Shown here: positions 11,201 through 23,127 of the stretch, piece after piece | Position numbering within the stretch: the stretch's first letter is position 1 | Layout of the letters: every line of letters begins with the position of its first letter | DNA from: Symsagittifera roscoffensis | Lineage: Eukaryota; Xenacoelomorpha; Acoela; Convolutidae | Reading direction: 5' to 3' | Length of the DNA stretch: 64,000 nucleotides | Assembly: GCF_963678635.1 (NCBI RefSeq) | Contig: NC_087071.1 | Location: 36,976,438 to 37,040,437 of the forward strand | Position numbers and translations under genes: made by a program | The notes under the pieces: generated by a model | Told to the model about the DNA's origin: nothing | The model's database searches: none | Seen by the model: the letters and a program-made list of their open reading frames with translations, nothing else

Positions 11201-12949
11201 CTTCATGGAGATTGAGTTTTAACAGAATAAGTGTTATTGTGTATACTCGAAGCATTTTTTTTGTCGTTGCGGTTGAGCAGTGAACTGATTTCTGGTTATT
11301 TTTCTCCAGAAACTGTTTAGTTCTAAACTAGAAAAAAATAGAAAATACGGGAACACTAAGCTAGATAATCTATATAAAAATTCTATCTGGAAAAACAGCC
11401 TCTTTGACAGTATAATAGTTTGACAGTATAATAGTTATCATTTAGACTTGGGATTATTAGATTGGGTACCAACAAATACTTTAGAAAACTTGTTGAGAAG
11501 CTAAACCTTCATTTATCATTATTTAATAATTTTTATTTCGGATCTCAGAAATTTTAAAATAAAAATTGAATATCAGATGTATTGCACTTCGGTTAAAAAC
11601 AAGACCTACTAAGTATATGATTACTAAAAGTGATTATATTTGAGAAATTGAGTATATTTGAGTTGATCTTCTGGGATCACAACAACGATTTGCTTGTTTA
11701 ATCAACTGTTCACAAGTGGGTTTAGCAGCCAGCACTTGCTAACTGTAGAGTTGGAGGTATGAACAAATAAAATAGTAATGGGGTAGTATGACAAAGAGGG
11801 GGTCACTCGGTTGTAATAATCTGCAGAAAAGAGGGGAGGGGCTAAATATTTCGACAGAGATTAGACAGGATTAGGATGCTAAACTGTTATCCAACGAATT
11901 TGATTTTTTTGAAAGAATTTTATCATCGCAAAACGGTGAAAGTATTAAAAATAGCACTATAAGCCATTTTTTTAGCTAGACCAGCAGATTTGCTGACCAT
12001 ATACCTTACCGCCACTAAGACATTACACACAAGGACGGATCAAAAACTTTATTTGGGAAGCGGACGGTTTTTCAAGACGTGATTTTAAAAAGTTTCACTA
12101 TTTTATCTCCCTTTGACCACAAAAATACAAGAAGTTCATATGCTCGTTTATGAAAAGTTTGACTTAGCGTTGAAAATTTGGCGCGGGTTCTTCCGCTCAA
12201 AATCAGCATATAATGGCTGCGAAGTCTTTTTAAACGAATTTTTCGGTCGTTCATTCAAAAGTCGATGTCTTAAAATAGTACCAAAAGTGAACCCCTTGGA
12301 TGATCAGCGGGTAAAAATTCTGAGAATGACGTCGTGAATCTACTTCCAATGGGTCATTGACATGTTTTTGATATTTACTATTGACATTTTGAGGAACCAA
12401 AAACTTACAGTGAAAAAGATTTTTTTTCGCTTAAATTTTTTTAATTGAATAAATTCCTCATTTTAAAATGTTCTTCTTGACCAGACACGGTCAAACTACT
12501 TTCACTAAATCAAACAAAATTGAAACAAAATCAGCTTCGGTCAAAACTGTCAAAATTTAGGTTGCAAACATCGACTCGAGCAACATTTGGAGCCAAAAAC
12601 GAAGCCAAATGAGCAAACCACTGTAAAAACAATCTTCAAGGCTAAAATAACCATCAGTATCTTTCATTGGTCAAAATATCCAATTAAATAAAACTTTTAT
12701 CCAACTCTACGCGAAACAATTTATGTTTCGAAACAATCAAGGACAATTTTTGGATGAAAATGATTTAGTTTTTTATCTTCGACTTCTCATATTCAAAGCA
12801 AGAAAATTTTTAGAGTTGAATCGATCTTAAATTGAAAAACAGTGAAGTATTTCAACTAAACAAAATGAAAATAAATTGAAAATTGAAAAAGAAAATTATC
12901 ATAACTGCTTCTTTCGCAAAAGTAGATTCAAATAGTGACATGTTCTCAA
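11201..12949. other. No gene recognised
   Basis: AT-rich sequence with frequent A and T runs. Short ORFs on both strands near 12,072-12,337 overlap each other and show no domain. Between 11,401 and 11,445 the phrase TTTGACAGTATAATAG occurs twice in tandem. Nothing else stands out. Confidence 0.5.
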
Positions 12950-13350
12950 AATTACACAGCGAGTGAAAAAAACAAACTGACGACCGGCTGACGTCAGAGA
13001 CCTTAATTCTACCAATTAAGTTTGTTATGTTTAAGGGACTACTATCAGTCGATTGAATCATTATTAGCTTTCAACCTCATATACATAATAAGAACATGGC
13101 TGATCTCAAATCCCACGTGGTTGCTACTATAAACTGGGCTGGAAAATAAGATATCAGTTATTTTTAGTGATAATTACGTATTGAATTCATCAGAGATGGA
13201 TTTAGCTTGACCTCTCTTCAACAATTCATACTCTGAAACAAGCTAGAAGTATGGAGTTAAATTCAAAGGCTAAGGTCATTCCAATAATCAAAAAGGGCTA
13301 ATATAGTTATTAAACAGTCTTTCAACATCTAGTCACCTTCCTTGCACTTC
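12950..13350. repeat. LTR-like relic related to part of the 33.8-36.0 kb insert
   Basis: Aligned by eye, this stretch resembles 35,290-35,720 along its length. Shared landmarks in the same order are a CTGATCTCAAATCCCACGTG-like segment, GAGATGGATT followed by a pyrimidine-rich stretch, TCATACTCTGAAA versus TCATATTCTAAAA, and a final ATATAGT...AAACAGTCTTT. The divergence is high. A non-coding block repeated at two loci and lying next to a primer-binding-like motif in the other copy suggests a solo LTR or LTR fragment. Confidence 0.45.
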
Positions 13351-14944
13351 CTCGGCGCTAATTTTGATATCCTCCCAGGTTCGAGAGGGTTCAGATCGAA
13401 TCCGAATTATGCACTGGACCGTCCGGTTCAACTCGATTGTGTGTCCAACGCTAAGAGTGTCCAATATCGAATGCTAGTTTCAATTTTCCATCTAGTGACC
13501 ATTCTCGCTCGTCAATTTGGCTGTTTTGTGTGTTTCTCATCCAAATCATCCAAATATGGTGTTTTTTTTCAGGATTTCTGAGAAAATTTAATTTGTACAT
13601 TGAAATTTTTTATAACTGAATTTTAGCTTATTTATCGCCATTTTCAAGCATGGAAAGAACTTTAAATACTAGCCATAATGTTTCGAATAAAAAGCTGTTT
13701 TCAAGCAAAGTTGATTTTTTCGATTTCGTAACTAAGTCCTAACTGCCCGAAACGTGTTGCCACAAATTGTTTTAAAATAAAGTTCAAGAAGTTTCTTTGT
13801 AGCATATCTTTTTTGTATGCCATGGCACGTTGATTCAAAGTTAAAATACGATTCAAAAAATTAGCTAAGTTATTAGTTTTAATTATATGAGTTTTAATTT
13901 ACACACCTTATCAGTTTTTAGGTTGGTTCCAATGCAATTTGTGGATTTTTTTTGACGTATTAATCAAATGTTGACAAAAATTCGTTTCACTATTTCAATT
14001 TCAAATTGAACAAAATGTTCAAGTGTCCATTAGAGAAATCACGATTGAATGATACGCGTTGGGGCAACTACGACTATTCGTCGAAATTAAAAACCTTCCC
14101 CCAATATAGAGCACAGAAACAAAACTTTGATCCCCTCTGCAACTCGAGGATTTTGAAAAAAAACTGGATTTTTGCCATTAGTAATACAGACAGAAATCAG
14201 AAATACAGACAAAATCAGGCACAGAAGGTTGAAAACCAAAGGTTTGAATTTTTGGTCCATAGAATTTTTCTAGTCAAACAATTTTCATATCAGAAAAAAA
14301 ACAATCCATAAATCTTTCATCCCTAATTCTGAACTTATCAAATTGCATGAAATTTGATAGACTTTTTTTCAAGTGAAAATTTTACGATTAGCATTTATGG
14401 TCAACATGTAAAGCTTCTTCTACAAATCTGCTAAAACAAACAAGGTTTTTTCTTAATCAATTCAATTTGATTACTGAATTTGCTTTTCAATTGAGGTTTA
14501 ATAATCTTTTATCGGCCTCTTCAAAATATTGCAAGCTTCAAAAAATTAAACACTTCTTTGGTCGAAATTTTGCTTATTAGCTGGTGAAAAATTGAGACAT
14601 TTAGGCGGACCTAGTCTCACGAAACGTTTGCCTTTTTTCAAATCTAATTTAGTCTTTTGGCAAACCTATTATCACGCCTGCACTTGAAATGAAATGTCAA
14701 CCAAAGCATTTGGGTTAATCAAAAGAAATTAACGTTTTTTGACATTCAATTTCAGGAAAAAAAACTGACTAAAATAGGTTACTGATTACAAATAAAGACC
14801 AAAAAGCAATGAGGGCACTTTAAGAGAAGAGCCAGCTATCGAAATTTTGTTGAGTTTCTGGGCTGACTAGTAAAATGTGTATCTTTAGTTAGTAGTATTG
14901 TATTCCGTCTCTGCTCAAACAGAAATGGGGCTGCTACAACTGGG
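13351..14944. other. No gene recognised
   Basis: AT-rich sequence. Small plus-strand ORFs at 13,342-13,581 and 14,006-14,311 have no recognisable motif and A/T-driven composition, so I do not call them genes. Confidence 0.5.
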
Positions 14945-15600
14945 TGCACTCAAAAACAACCAACTGGTGCTCGAAAATCCGACTCATAAGGGTTCTTCTC
15001 AGTGGTGGTAGTAATGAGATCTGATTGGAGAAATTTTTGGGCTAGAAGACAAAAAAACTTAAACTTAAGAATTGAATAATTTCTATGCTGCCAAAAAAGC
15101 CAGAGAGGCTGTAACCAATCCTGATTGGAAAAAGCATCGCAGGATGAATACAACTCTTTTGTTCACAATGATGTCTGGGAATTCGTGCAAAAACTGCTCA
15201 AAACGTTGGGGGGGGGGGTAACGAGGGTGAACTTTCGAGTTACAAGGCAAAATAGTAGCTAAGGGTTACAATCAGCTCATAGATGTTGATTTCATAGAGG
15301 TTTTTGCCCCACAGTAAAAAAAGCAAACGCAATAGCGATTTAATAAACAAAAAAATACAAAATTTTGGCTATGACAGCTGCTTATTTATGAAATAAAGAT
15401 ACATAGTTTGTCAAGTCCTTAACAAACACTTTCTCAATTCCTACTTTAGTATTCACTACCTCCTCTCAATCCGCAGTTCAAACCTCAGTATCAATCTCAT
15501 TCTCTTTCCCAATTCTTTTAATGCTTGTTGCTGTAACTCTGAATCTTGACTTTTTAGGCGTCAGACAGCCTTTTCGACTCGTATTGACTTGTTACTGATA
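14945..15600 (+). pseudogene. Ty1/copia-type pol remnant (start of reverse transcriptase)
   Basis: By switching frames the plus strand reads REAVTNPDWKK, then SQDEYNSFVHNDVWEFVQK, then SYKAK, then VAKGYNQLIDVDFIEVFAP (about 15,105-15,312). These are successive conserved blocks at the N-terminus of the Ty1/copia reverse transcriptase, in the right order. A weaker segment at 15,515-15,590 (LVAVTLNLD, then RQTAF) matches the block that normally follows, displaced by about 200 bases of AT-rich sequence. Stops and frameshifts are frequent. It is the only Ty1/copia sequence recognised in the window. Confidence 0.75.
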
Positions 15601-15996
15601 GTTAAATTTACCTCTTCTCAATTTTTTCTGACCTGGACACCTGGATTTTTCATCTGGTCTCGTATTGTTATGCTGTTAAAAACGACCCCCCATAAGACTT
15701 AGGGTTGGTGCGAAAAAACATTGCCCCTTTAATGTTTACAGACCATAGATTCAACAATTTGAGATTTCCACAGTAAAAACCTGTGTCATTTTTTTCATCT
15801 GACTAATTAATATTCGAAAAAAAAGATATTGGAGGAAATCTTTTAAAATAATGCTCAACTTTGTCTCAAATTTGCATCGTCAGTTTTCGGCATCAGATAA
15901 ACGGCATAATGTTTGTATGTTTCTGGTGTTGTGATGAAGCGTTTCTACTAAATAATTTTTGATTCGTCGGCTTAGACCAATCAGCGCTTAAGCAAT

Positions 15997-16265
15997 TCAC
16001 GAAACTAATATAATTGCCGTTTTTGTGAGATGGGCAGCTCCCAGTTGATCTGCTGAGTTTTTCTTGATACAAATTTTGCTAAATTCTTCATATGATAAAT
16101 ATCTATTCTTTTGTGTCTCGTCAATTTTATATGAAAATGAATCATCAGCCTCTAAAAATTCATTGTCCTCCGGAAAATACGAATACTTTACTTTTTTTTC
16201 ATCCGGAAGAAGGAAACACAAATCAAATGCATCATCAACGACAGTTTTTATTTCAAGAAAAACTT
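15997..16265 (-). CDS. Unrecognised minus-strand ORF, possible exon or transposon fragment
   Basis: About 89 codons open on the minus strand between stops, with acidic, protein-like composition (FPEDNEFLEADDSFSYKIDE, then YLSYEEFSKICIKKNSADQL). It has no good ATG near the 5' end, so it would have to be an internal exon or a relic. The frame continues weakly past the stops toward 15,750. I recognise no domain. Confidence 0.3.
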
Positions 16266-16304
16266 AAATATCCCGGGTCGAGAATCCGCTCGAAAACCGC
16301 TCAG

Positions 16305-16395
16305 GGTTTCAACGGTTTGGGCGGTTTTCTAGCAATTTTTGAATGGTTTGAACGTTTTTTTTTTTGAAAAAACCGCTCAAACCGCTCAAATCTTG
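16305..16395. repeat. Inverted repeat of the AACCGCTCAA motif
   Basis: AACGGTTTGGGCGGTTTT near 16,308-16,330 faces AAAACCGCTCAAACCGCTC near 16,368-16,388, with related CCGCTC motifs on both sides. The arms could pair as an 18 bp imperfect stem. It stands out as GC-richer than its surroundings. It may be a MITE end or a short foldback; no function is implied. Confidence 0.5.
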
Positions 16396-18182
16396 CTTTA
16401 AAAAAAACGCTCAAAAGCGTCTCCCAGTTGATGAAAACTTCGAATCATACAATATTCTTGACGAAATGTTTCTTAGCCAACGAATTCATATAAAAACCCA
16501 TATGTACAAAAAAAATATGAATCCTCTATTATAAGCATCTTTTCATGGAAATTGCAGATAGACAAATTGTTGACACAAAAAATTATTATTTTTTGACGAA
16601 CAATATCTTTTTTATAGTGGAGAAAAATAATGTTAATCTCAATCAAAACTACCGGGTAACGACCCGTTTCCAACAAAGCCTTTTAAATTGGATAGAAAAT
16701 TTATATAGATAGTCTAAAGTAGTGTGCTCTCTCTACAGAAAATTTTTATTTGTTCTAAAAAACTGCAAAAAAGGTTTTTTTTTCGAGTTTTGTTTTCTCC
16801 AAATTAGTGCGTTTCTTGTGCACGCTGTGAGGAAACAACTATAAAAAGTATGAATTTGATATACCAGGCATAATTAATTATTTGAAAAAAAATACTATCA
16901 AACAAAAGAAATAAAAAAAATTCAAAAAACTTCACAATTATTTTGTTCTAGTTTTGAACAATACTTTTAATATTCTTTTTGCCAAATAAGCGCTAAATGA
17001 AGCTGACAAAACCGCTTTTTGCAAAGTCAACATTTTTAGCCTGAATAATCAACTTTCATGTAACGAAAATTACTTACTCGATCGCTTTACTCGAACGAAA
17101 TAGACTGAAACCCGAAAATTTCTAACCGGTTCTTCTCGACACGGACTTTTCGGAAAATTTTTTAATGTCATTTGAATCAGAACTAAAAGAATTTTAATGT
17201 CAGATATCACTCGAACCATTACAACAATTGTTTGTTCTACCTAATTTGTGTGAAAAATTTTAATCATGGAATTGTATAACCGCATGAAAGGCTCTTCTTT
17301 GAATGGAGGTCAACCCGGGAAAAGGTTACACTTTTCTTAGATACCAAGTTTTAGCTCATTTCCTCAAATTATATCAACTTTTATTGAAAATTTTTTTTAA
17401 AAAAAATTTAAAAAAATATATATAAGCAACAAATTTTAGTTTTATTGAGTTGTGTATTCCCAACAACCACAAGCCATCAGAGTATAAACTCCGTCACCAA
17501 ATTCACTTCGACATGGCTCATTTATCAAACTTTTTGCTGAAAACGCTATAATAAGTGGCAGAAAAATTGAAAAATTGCAGCTCTCCATAAGTTTCTCTTT
17601 TTCGGTTTTTCAAGCTCTTAAATATAAAAAAGGATGAAGCTCTCTGCAAGTTCAGTTTTTTTTAATTTTAAAATTCAAGTTCAGGGCCTTTTTTAAACCG
17701 TTTGATCATAGTCGCTGTTGGTAAAATTTCATTTTTTGACTCTTTTCCACTTCCACTTTTATTTCTTTATCTTTATTTTCGTTCAAATTGCTATTAAGGC
17801 TAAACATGTGTTGTAACGATGAAAGGTATGATGAAGTAATTCATTCACATTTGTAAGTTTTTCACAATGCCAATTTTAAAAACAGTGTGACAAAGTTTTC
17901 AAAATTGAAGTTGAAAGGTGGGGGAGGGGGGGGGCGGAAAAGAGCCTACTTTAGTTTTCTCACGTGTAGTTTCTATGAAATTATTCTAAACATTCAAGAA
18001 GACGGCAAAACTGATGACTTTATGAGTATTAGCAAGCCTCTTGTGAAACAATGCAAATGATTCGCTCAATAATTTAGGATCGGTTCAGTGAAGATTGTTC
18101 TCAACGTGCATTTTGTCATTTTTTGTATTCATTTCAAGATTAGTTAGATGGATTTTGCTCTCAGCATCTTTTTTTGGCATTT
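16396..18182. other. No gene recognised
   Basis: AT-rich sequence with long A and T runs. A G-rich run (GGGGGAGGGGGGGGGCGG) lies near 17,921-17,938. No ORF with recognisable features. Confidence 0.5.
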
Positions 18183-18382
18183 NNNNNNNNNNNNNNNNNN
18201 NNNNNNNNNNNNNNNNNNNNNNNNNNNNNNNNNNNNNNNNNNNNNNNNNNNNNNNNNNNNNNNNNNNNNNNNNNNNNNNNNNNNNNNNNNNNNNNNNNNN
18301 NNNNNNNNNNNNNNNNNNNNNNNNNNNNNNNNNNNNNNNNNNNNNNNNNNNNNNNNNNNNNNNNNNNNNNNNNNNNNNNNNN
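18183..18382. other. Assembly gap (200 N)
   Basis: Exactly 200 N bases from 18,183 to 18,382, the usual fixed-size placeholder for a scaffold gap. The true distance is unknown, and ORFs reported across it are artefacts. Confidence 1.
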
Positions 18383-18946
18383 GTTACGTTTGTTTTTTTC
18401 TCCAGTGTTTTATTCGGGATAAACTTTGCTAGAAATTGAATATAAATGTATATTAATTGTAAAATTGAACTTGCGTTTTTGTGCTGAATTTTCGAAACAA
18501 TGGGAATGAATTTCACAAAACAAATAAGTTTTTTTAAAGCCTTGAGGAACGTGACTTGTCGAAGGCATTAATTATCGATTTTGCGTTTCATTGTTTAGAG
18601 ATTGTCAGAGAGAAAATTAGAGAATTAAAAAGTTTTCAAGATGACTTGTACCATTAGGTAAGAAAATAAGTACAGCTACGCAGCGACACACATCGACACC
18701 TCCAGTATTCAGATGTGCACAAGCTTTGAGAAGCCAAATAAGTCGTTGCTTATCTGGCATCAAACACATGTGAAAAACGAGAACCAAACACGCATAAATG
18801 AAAAACCAATTCGCTCCCAAATGCAGTATTAAATTCTGTTTTGTTTGCTTAATGGCTCAAATAATGCAAAGAAAACTATTCCAAACTAGTGCGTTGTTGT
18901 TCAATTAAGGCACGGAACCCAATAGAACACATGTCCTATATATATG

Positions 18947-19640
18947 AAAACACTACATGCCAAAACTGTATATTTAAAGGATAGTTCACAAAAAATTGTA
19001 AATCAAAACGTTAAAACGTAAAAATTGTGAAAAGCCATATTGAGAGTAGCGCAGCTGATTGTGGAGCTTTTATTGCGTGGTATGGAACACGCCGAAATCA
19101 AACTGACAACAAATCTGTGCAAGATGCTACAACTTATTAAGACAAAGACGAAAAAAACAAAAGAGCTATTAACTATAGCATTGGGCGAAACCAACCAAGT
19201 TTCCCTGAGAGTTCAAGTAGGTTTCCGAGCGCTGTTACTTTAATAAAGAAAAAATCACTACACGAAAATAAAATGCGAAACCATTACGTTAAATTCTTTC
19301 TAGTGGATCTATCAGCCAAAGACTTAAATCGTGGTTTCACTGACACAGCTATCAAAATTATTTGAAGAATATTTGATTTTTAACCTGCACTTTTCAATTT
19401 CTAACTGGTTTTTATGGATTGAGAGATAAATCCCATGGATTGCAGTCAGACTTTGACTCAACAATCGGAAATTTTCCTTGTACAAATTGTCACTTAAGCT
19501 ATATTTTAACTGCGTTCAGGGAAAATTTTCTGAACTTACACAAATTGTAAATCAAGTTTTTTCGACCAAAGATCGAAATGTTCTTGTCAAAAAATCAATT
19601 GTCAAAATAATTTTTTTTTTTCAAAACTAACTAGAATAGC
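18947..19640 (+). pseudogene. Partial Ty3/gypsy copy (nucleocapsid to RT), sister of the 21.5-26.0 kb element
   Basis: From GAAAACACTACATGCC at 18,947 this sequence runs parallel to 22,379 onward. It carries the region after the zinc knuckle (LIVELLLRGMEH frame), a protease-like segment (LTIALGETNQVSLRVQVGF), and then RT palm sequence (STIGNFPCTNCH, the YxDD region). Compared with the sister copy it lacks about 510 bases (22,785-23,299 there), removing the RT fingers. It continues into the transposase at 19,655. Confidence 0.75.
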
Positions 19641-19654
19641 TCGGTTTTAAAAGC

Positions 19655-20362
19655 ACAGATACAGGAGTAATTCCACAAATCGAAAAAAAATATCGCCATC
19701 AAAAATACTTCCATTCCTTCCATCGTGAGCCGGGACGCCATTAATTCGCGAAAAAAATTGTGGATGAAATTAGTGTAAATATCCACATGCGGCGTGCTCA
19801 AGGGCGATCTGCTCAGGGTGGCAGAGTTTATAGAAAAGACAGTGCCCAGAAAAAAACCGAATGTTACCATCTGTTTTGCAGTTTCCAGGGAAGGCCTCTT
19901 GCATTATCTGGTAATTCAAGACGGAATGAAGACAGAAATTTTTAAAAGTTACTTGAAGTTCTATATGGAAACAATATCCTTGACGAATAGAACGGTGCTG
20001 ATGGAGTTTGAACTTTTGACAATGCTCCCGGGCACAGAGGAATCGAAAATATCAACATTAGTGGAAGATTCCCTCTGAAGAGGCTCCCAAAGTACAGCCC
20101 ATTTCCAACTTTGGTTGAAGCTGCAATTTCGTGCTGGAAAGCGGCAATGAAACAAAAAATGCAAGAAGAGATGGATTTGTTCATCAACGCTGATGCCTTG
20201 AAGGAGCCAGGAGAAATACTTGAGGGTTACCGTTTCCGTCATGTCAAATCTATTGTGGAACGAACAAGTTGTGAGATTACCCCACAGAAATGTGTTGGTT
20301 GGTACAATCATACGATGACTTATATCCCGGATTGTTTAGCCAGGAATATAATAGATGGATGA
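19655..20362 (+). pseudogene. IS630/Tc1-type DDE transposase remnant
   Basis: The plus strand encodes the DDE catalytic core of the IS630/Tc1 superfamily: VDEISVNIHMRRAQGRSAQG (first Asp at 19,763), the frame-shifted segment VTICFAVSREGLLHYLVIQD, then FDNAPGHRG (second Asp at 20,018) and YSPFPTLVEAAISCWK (Glu at 20,117). There are 32 residues between the second Asp and the Glu. The C-terminus ends with CVGWYNHTMTYIPDCLARNI and a stop. All three catalytic codons survive in one frame, but a middle segment is in another frame. Such enzymes cut and paste DNA transposons at TA sites. No N-terminal DNA-binding domain precedes it; instead it is joined to gypsy RT. No terminal inverted repeat was found. 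Confidence 0.85.
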
Positions 20363-21544
20363 ACAATGATTTTTGCATAAAAACCGTTGATTCTGTATTT
20401 TATATTCTGTTCTTATTCATTTGAAATAACATGTTTTCAAATGAAGTCACTTGTGAGCACTCGATCGTTTTTCTATTCTTTAGAACTTACGAAATAAATG
20501 TTCTTCCAATAGAAATTACCTATAACTCTTTTCAAATTACCATATAATCAAAAGGCTTTGAAAAGGTGTAATAATATCAATGATCATTGTGGAACTGACT
20601 AATGTATGTGTAGAAAAAAATTGAAATTGACTTGCTTGAATTTATTGCAATAAAAATTCCTAAAGTGAGAAATGATTCAGTTACTAATGAAAGGAAAATA
20701 AAAAAATGCACATCAATTTTTCTTGGGCTTTCCTGGACTTAAATTCTACAGACAAAGTAAATTCTATGCACAGCATTTAAATTTTGTTAACAAAAATAGC
20801 CGATTGCTGTCACTACCAAACTAACACTACAAACAGCTTTTAAAAAAATCTGAATCCAAACAGCTGTATCTACTCGAGGTCGGATAAGACCGTGCTACCA
20901 CTCAGTTTAAGCATATTTTCTCTTATTTTTTATATCTGCATCTTACTTTTATTTCTTAGTCTCAATGGATTTACAACCCTACATGTCTTGGGTGTACAAG
21001 TCGTCAAGGTAAATTAAGTTCACTTCCACAAATTATAATTTTTGTTTTAGGTTTATTTTGTGTTTTTTCAGTTTTTTTTTCAGTGGCACTGTCCTTGTGA
21101 GTCATTTTCAAGGATATGAATTTTAAAGTTGTTTTTTTTTTATTTCAACCGAAGGTTAGTTCCATCTTTTTAGGGCTATATTTTTATCCAGAAGAATGAT
21201 TCAAACCATTTTGGCGATAGATAGCGGCTATATCACCCGGCCTTTCGTTCCAGGTCTCAATATTGGGACGCTAGGAAGCGGTGGTTACTAAAAGTTGTTT
21301 GCTTCAGTTTGTTTGCTTCAGTTGTTTGCTTCAGTTCGTTTTCTTCATATTGTGATCTGATTTGATAGTATTCTCATGGAATTATTGTAATGACATGTCT
21401 TAAATTACCTTCAACATTGTCTACTCCTTCGGAGTGATCTTGCTGCCTTTTTATCTTTTGTTTGAACGCTTAGGTAATTCACTTATTTTACCATTTCTGA
21501 TTCTTTTAATTGGACTTAGATGTTGCATCAGAATGCTTTATCAT
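20363..21544. other. Intergenic; possible LTR/leader of the following gypsy element
   Basis: No gene recognised. Near 20,870-20,920 (minus) GAGTGGTAGCACGGTCTTAT recalls a tRNA D-arm but is too short to call. At 21,297-21,345 a GTTTGCTTCAGTT motif is repeated about four times in tandem. The 5' LTR of the 21.5-26.0 kb element should lie here, but no matching 3' copy was found downstream. Confidence 0.4.
21297..21345. repeat. Short tandem repeat (GTTTGCTTCA-type, about four units)
   Basis: Four imperfect copies of an 11-14 base unit containing GTTTGCTTCAGTT in direct tandem. They lie about 200 bases upstream of the gag start of the downstream gypsy element, so they may sit in its leader or LTR. 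Confidence 0.7.
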
Positions 21545-22275
21545 GGCGGAGCCAAGCAATAAGGAATCGAACGTGAGAAGGATCCGCAAACTCTGACAAA
21601 AAAGTATTTATCGACCCCCACACTCCGAGGGAAGATTGGATGGATCTGTTCCAATAGGCAGCAATAGCTAATGCGAATAAAGATATGGATCATTTGCTAA
21701 ATCTAGTGGAAAGAAATCTTACTGCACAGCCTATACTAGAAAACACCAGAAAGCAAAAAACCGAAAGACAGGAAAACGCCAAATTGTAAAGACGTTAGCC
21801 GGAAAAAAGACGTTACAATGATGGAGAAACAGTCTCACAAAAAGCAAAACTCAAAAAATTCAACGGAATGCGTCCGGAGGAGGCCGACAAAAAGTATCCC
21901 TCTGAATAGAAGGTAAGAGATTTTTTTGTCAAAAATTCACAAAAGTTAAGGTTTCATTCATTTCATTCGAAAAAAAGCGGGAACTTTTAGTGCTAGAGTA
22001 CGTCAGAAAGATAAACATAAGTTTCGAAAGACACAAGCTTCTAAGCAGGAAGTAAAAAGATGGAGACACTCAAAAACACTTTTGGAGAGCCTACGCAGAA
22101 ATGCCCAAAAAATGCGACTTCTCCAGCGGAGAGGAAGAATGCCAGAAAACAAACGGTTTGTCTTTAAAAAACATTGAACGTATCTTCTATTGTCGAGAAG
22201 GAAATTGGCAATCGCCTGTAAATGGCCAACAACTTCAAGGCGCCTGGTAATTTGGTAGATAGAAACAACATATGA
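21545..22275 (+). pseudogene. Gag remnant
   Basis: Begins with ATG (MAEPSNKESNVRRIRKL) at 21,544. In a neighbouring frame it continues KVFIDPHTPREDWMDLFQ, a stop, then AAIANANKDMDHLLNLVERN and a Lys/Glu-rich helix-like tail. The layout suits an LTR-element gag. Near 21,911 a GTAAGA could be read as a splice donor, but this is more likely chance. The zinc knuckle comes later, around 22,390-22,430 (CQNCIFKGYFTKNC), with the usual His replaced by Tyr/Phe. Confidence 0.6.
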
Positions 22276-23127
22276 CTTTTGAAATAAAGAGAGAACTCAC
22301 ATTAGAGATTGGAGGAGGAAACTTAATTACAAAACGCGGCGGAAACCTGTCAAAAGGTCACTTATTAATCGCCCAGCTGAAAACACTACATGCCAAAACT
22401 GTATATTTAAAGGCTATTTCACAAAAAACTGTAAATGAAAACGTTAAAACGTTTACAATACGAAAAGCCACAGTGAAAGTATCGCAGCTAATTGTGGAGC
22501 TATTAATGCGTGGTATGGAACACGTCAAGTTAAAAGTGACAACACATCTGTGCAATTTACAATTTTTTAAGACAAAGACGGGAAAAAATAAAAGAGCTAT
22601 TAACTATAGCATTGGGCGACACAAACCAAGTTTCGCTGAACGTTCAAGTAGGTTTCCGAGCCTTGTTTTTTAATAAAGAAAAATTTTTACACGACAAGAA
22701 ATTGTGAAACCATTACGCTAAAATTCTTTCCCGTGGATTCATCAACCAAAAACTTATATCGTGGTTTCACTGAAACAGCTATCAAAATTATCGGTAGAAT
22801 TATGGTTTGAAAAAGTTCCAATGAATGGTTTAACAGAGAACGCTGCTTCTTTCTAACAAAAGACCAGAAAAGATTATCATAGGTACTGACAGTTGATCCA
22901 AGGTCGGAACAAAATACGCCCAAAAAAGCTGTCCATATTGCATATCTCTAAGACTCAGTAAATCACAAATTAAGCGCAGTCCACAAACGCGGACTACATA
23001 TCACGCCCAGTCAAAGACAAAATTTTTAAATTGAAATCCAAAAAAAACTTCTCAAAAAACTTGAGAATTGCGACGAAGATCGATTGATACATTCTAAAAT
23101 TTTAAACTAGCAATTTTTAACAACAAA

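Noticed and set aside
18085-18516. Long ORFs spanning the N block
   Set aside because: They are open only because the 200 unknown bases contain no stops.
19380-19400. TAACCTGCA shared by both gypsy copies as a possible DNA-transposon left end at a TA target
   Set aside because: Translation showed that the RT frame continues through it on both sides in copy 2, so it is RT sequence and not a transposon end.
20870-20920. tRNA gene on the minus strand
   Set aside because: Only a D-arm-like stretch is present; no T-arm or acceptor stem can be formed.
21911-21990. GTAAGA...AAAAAAAG as an intron within gag
   Set aside because: Gag of such elements is normally unspliced and the acceptor is poor; frame decay is a simpler explanation.
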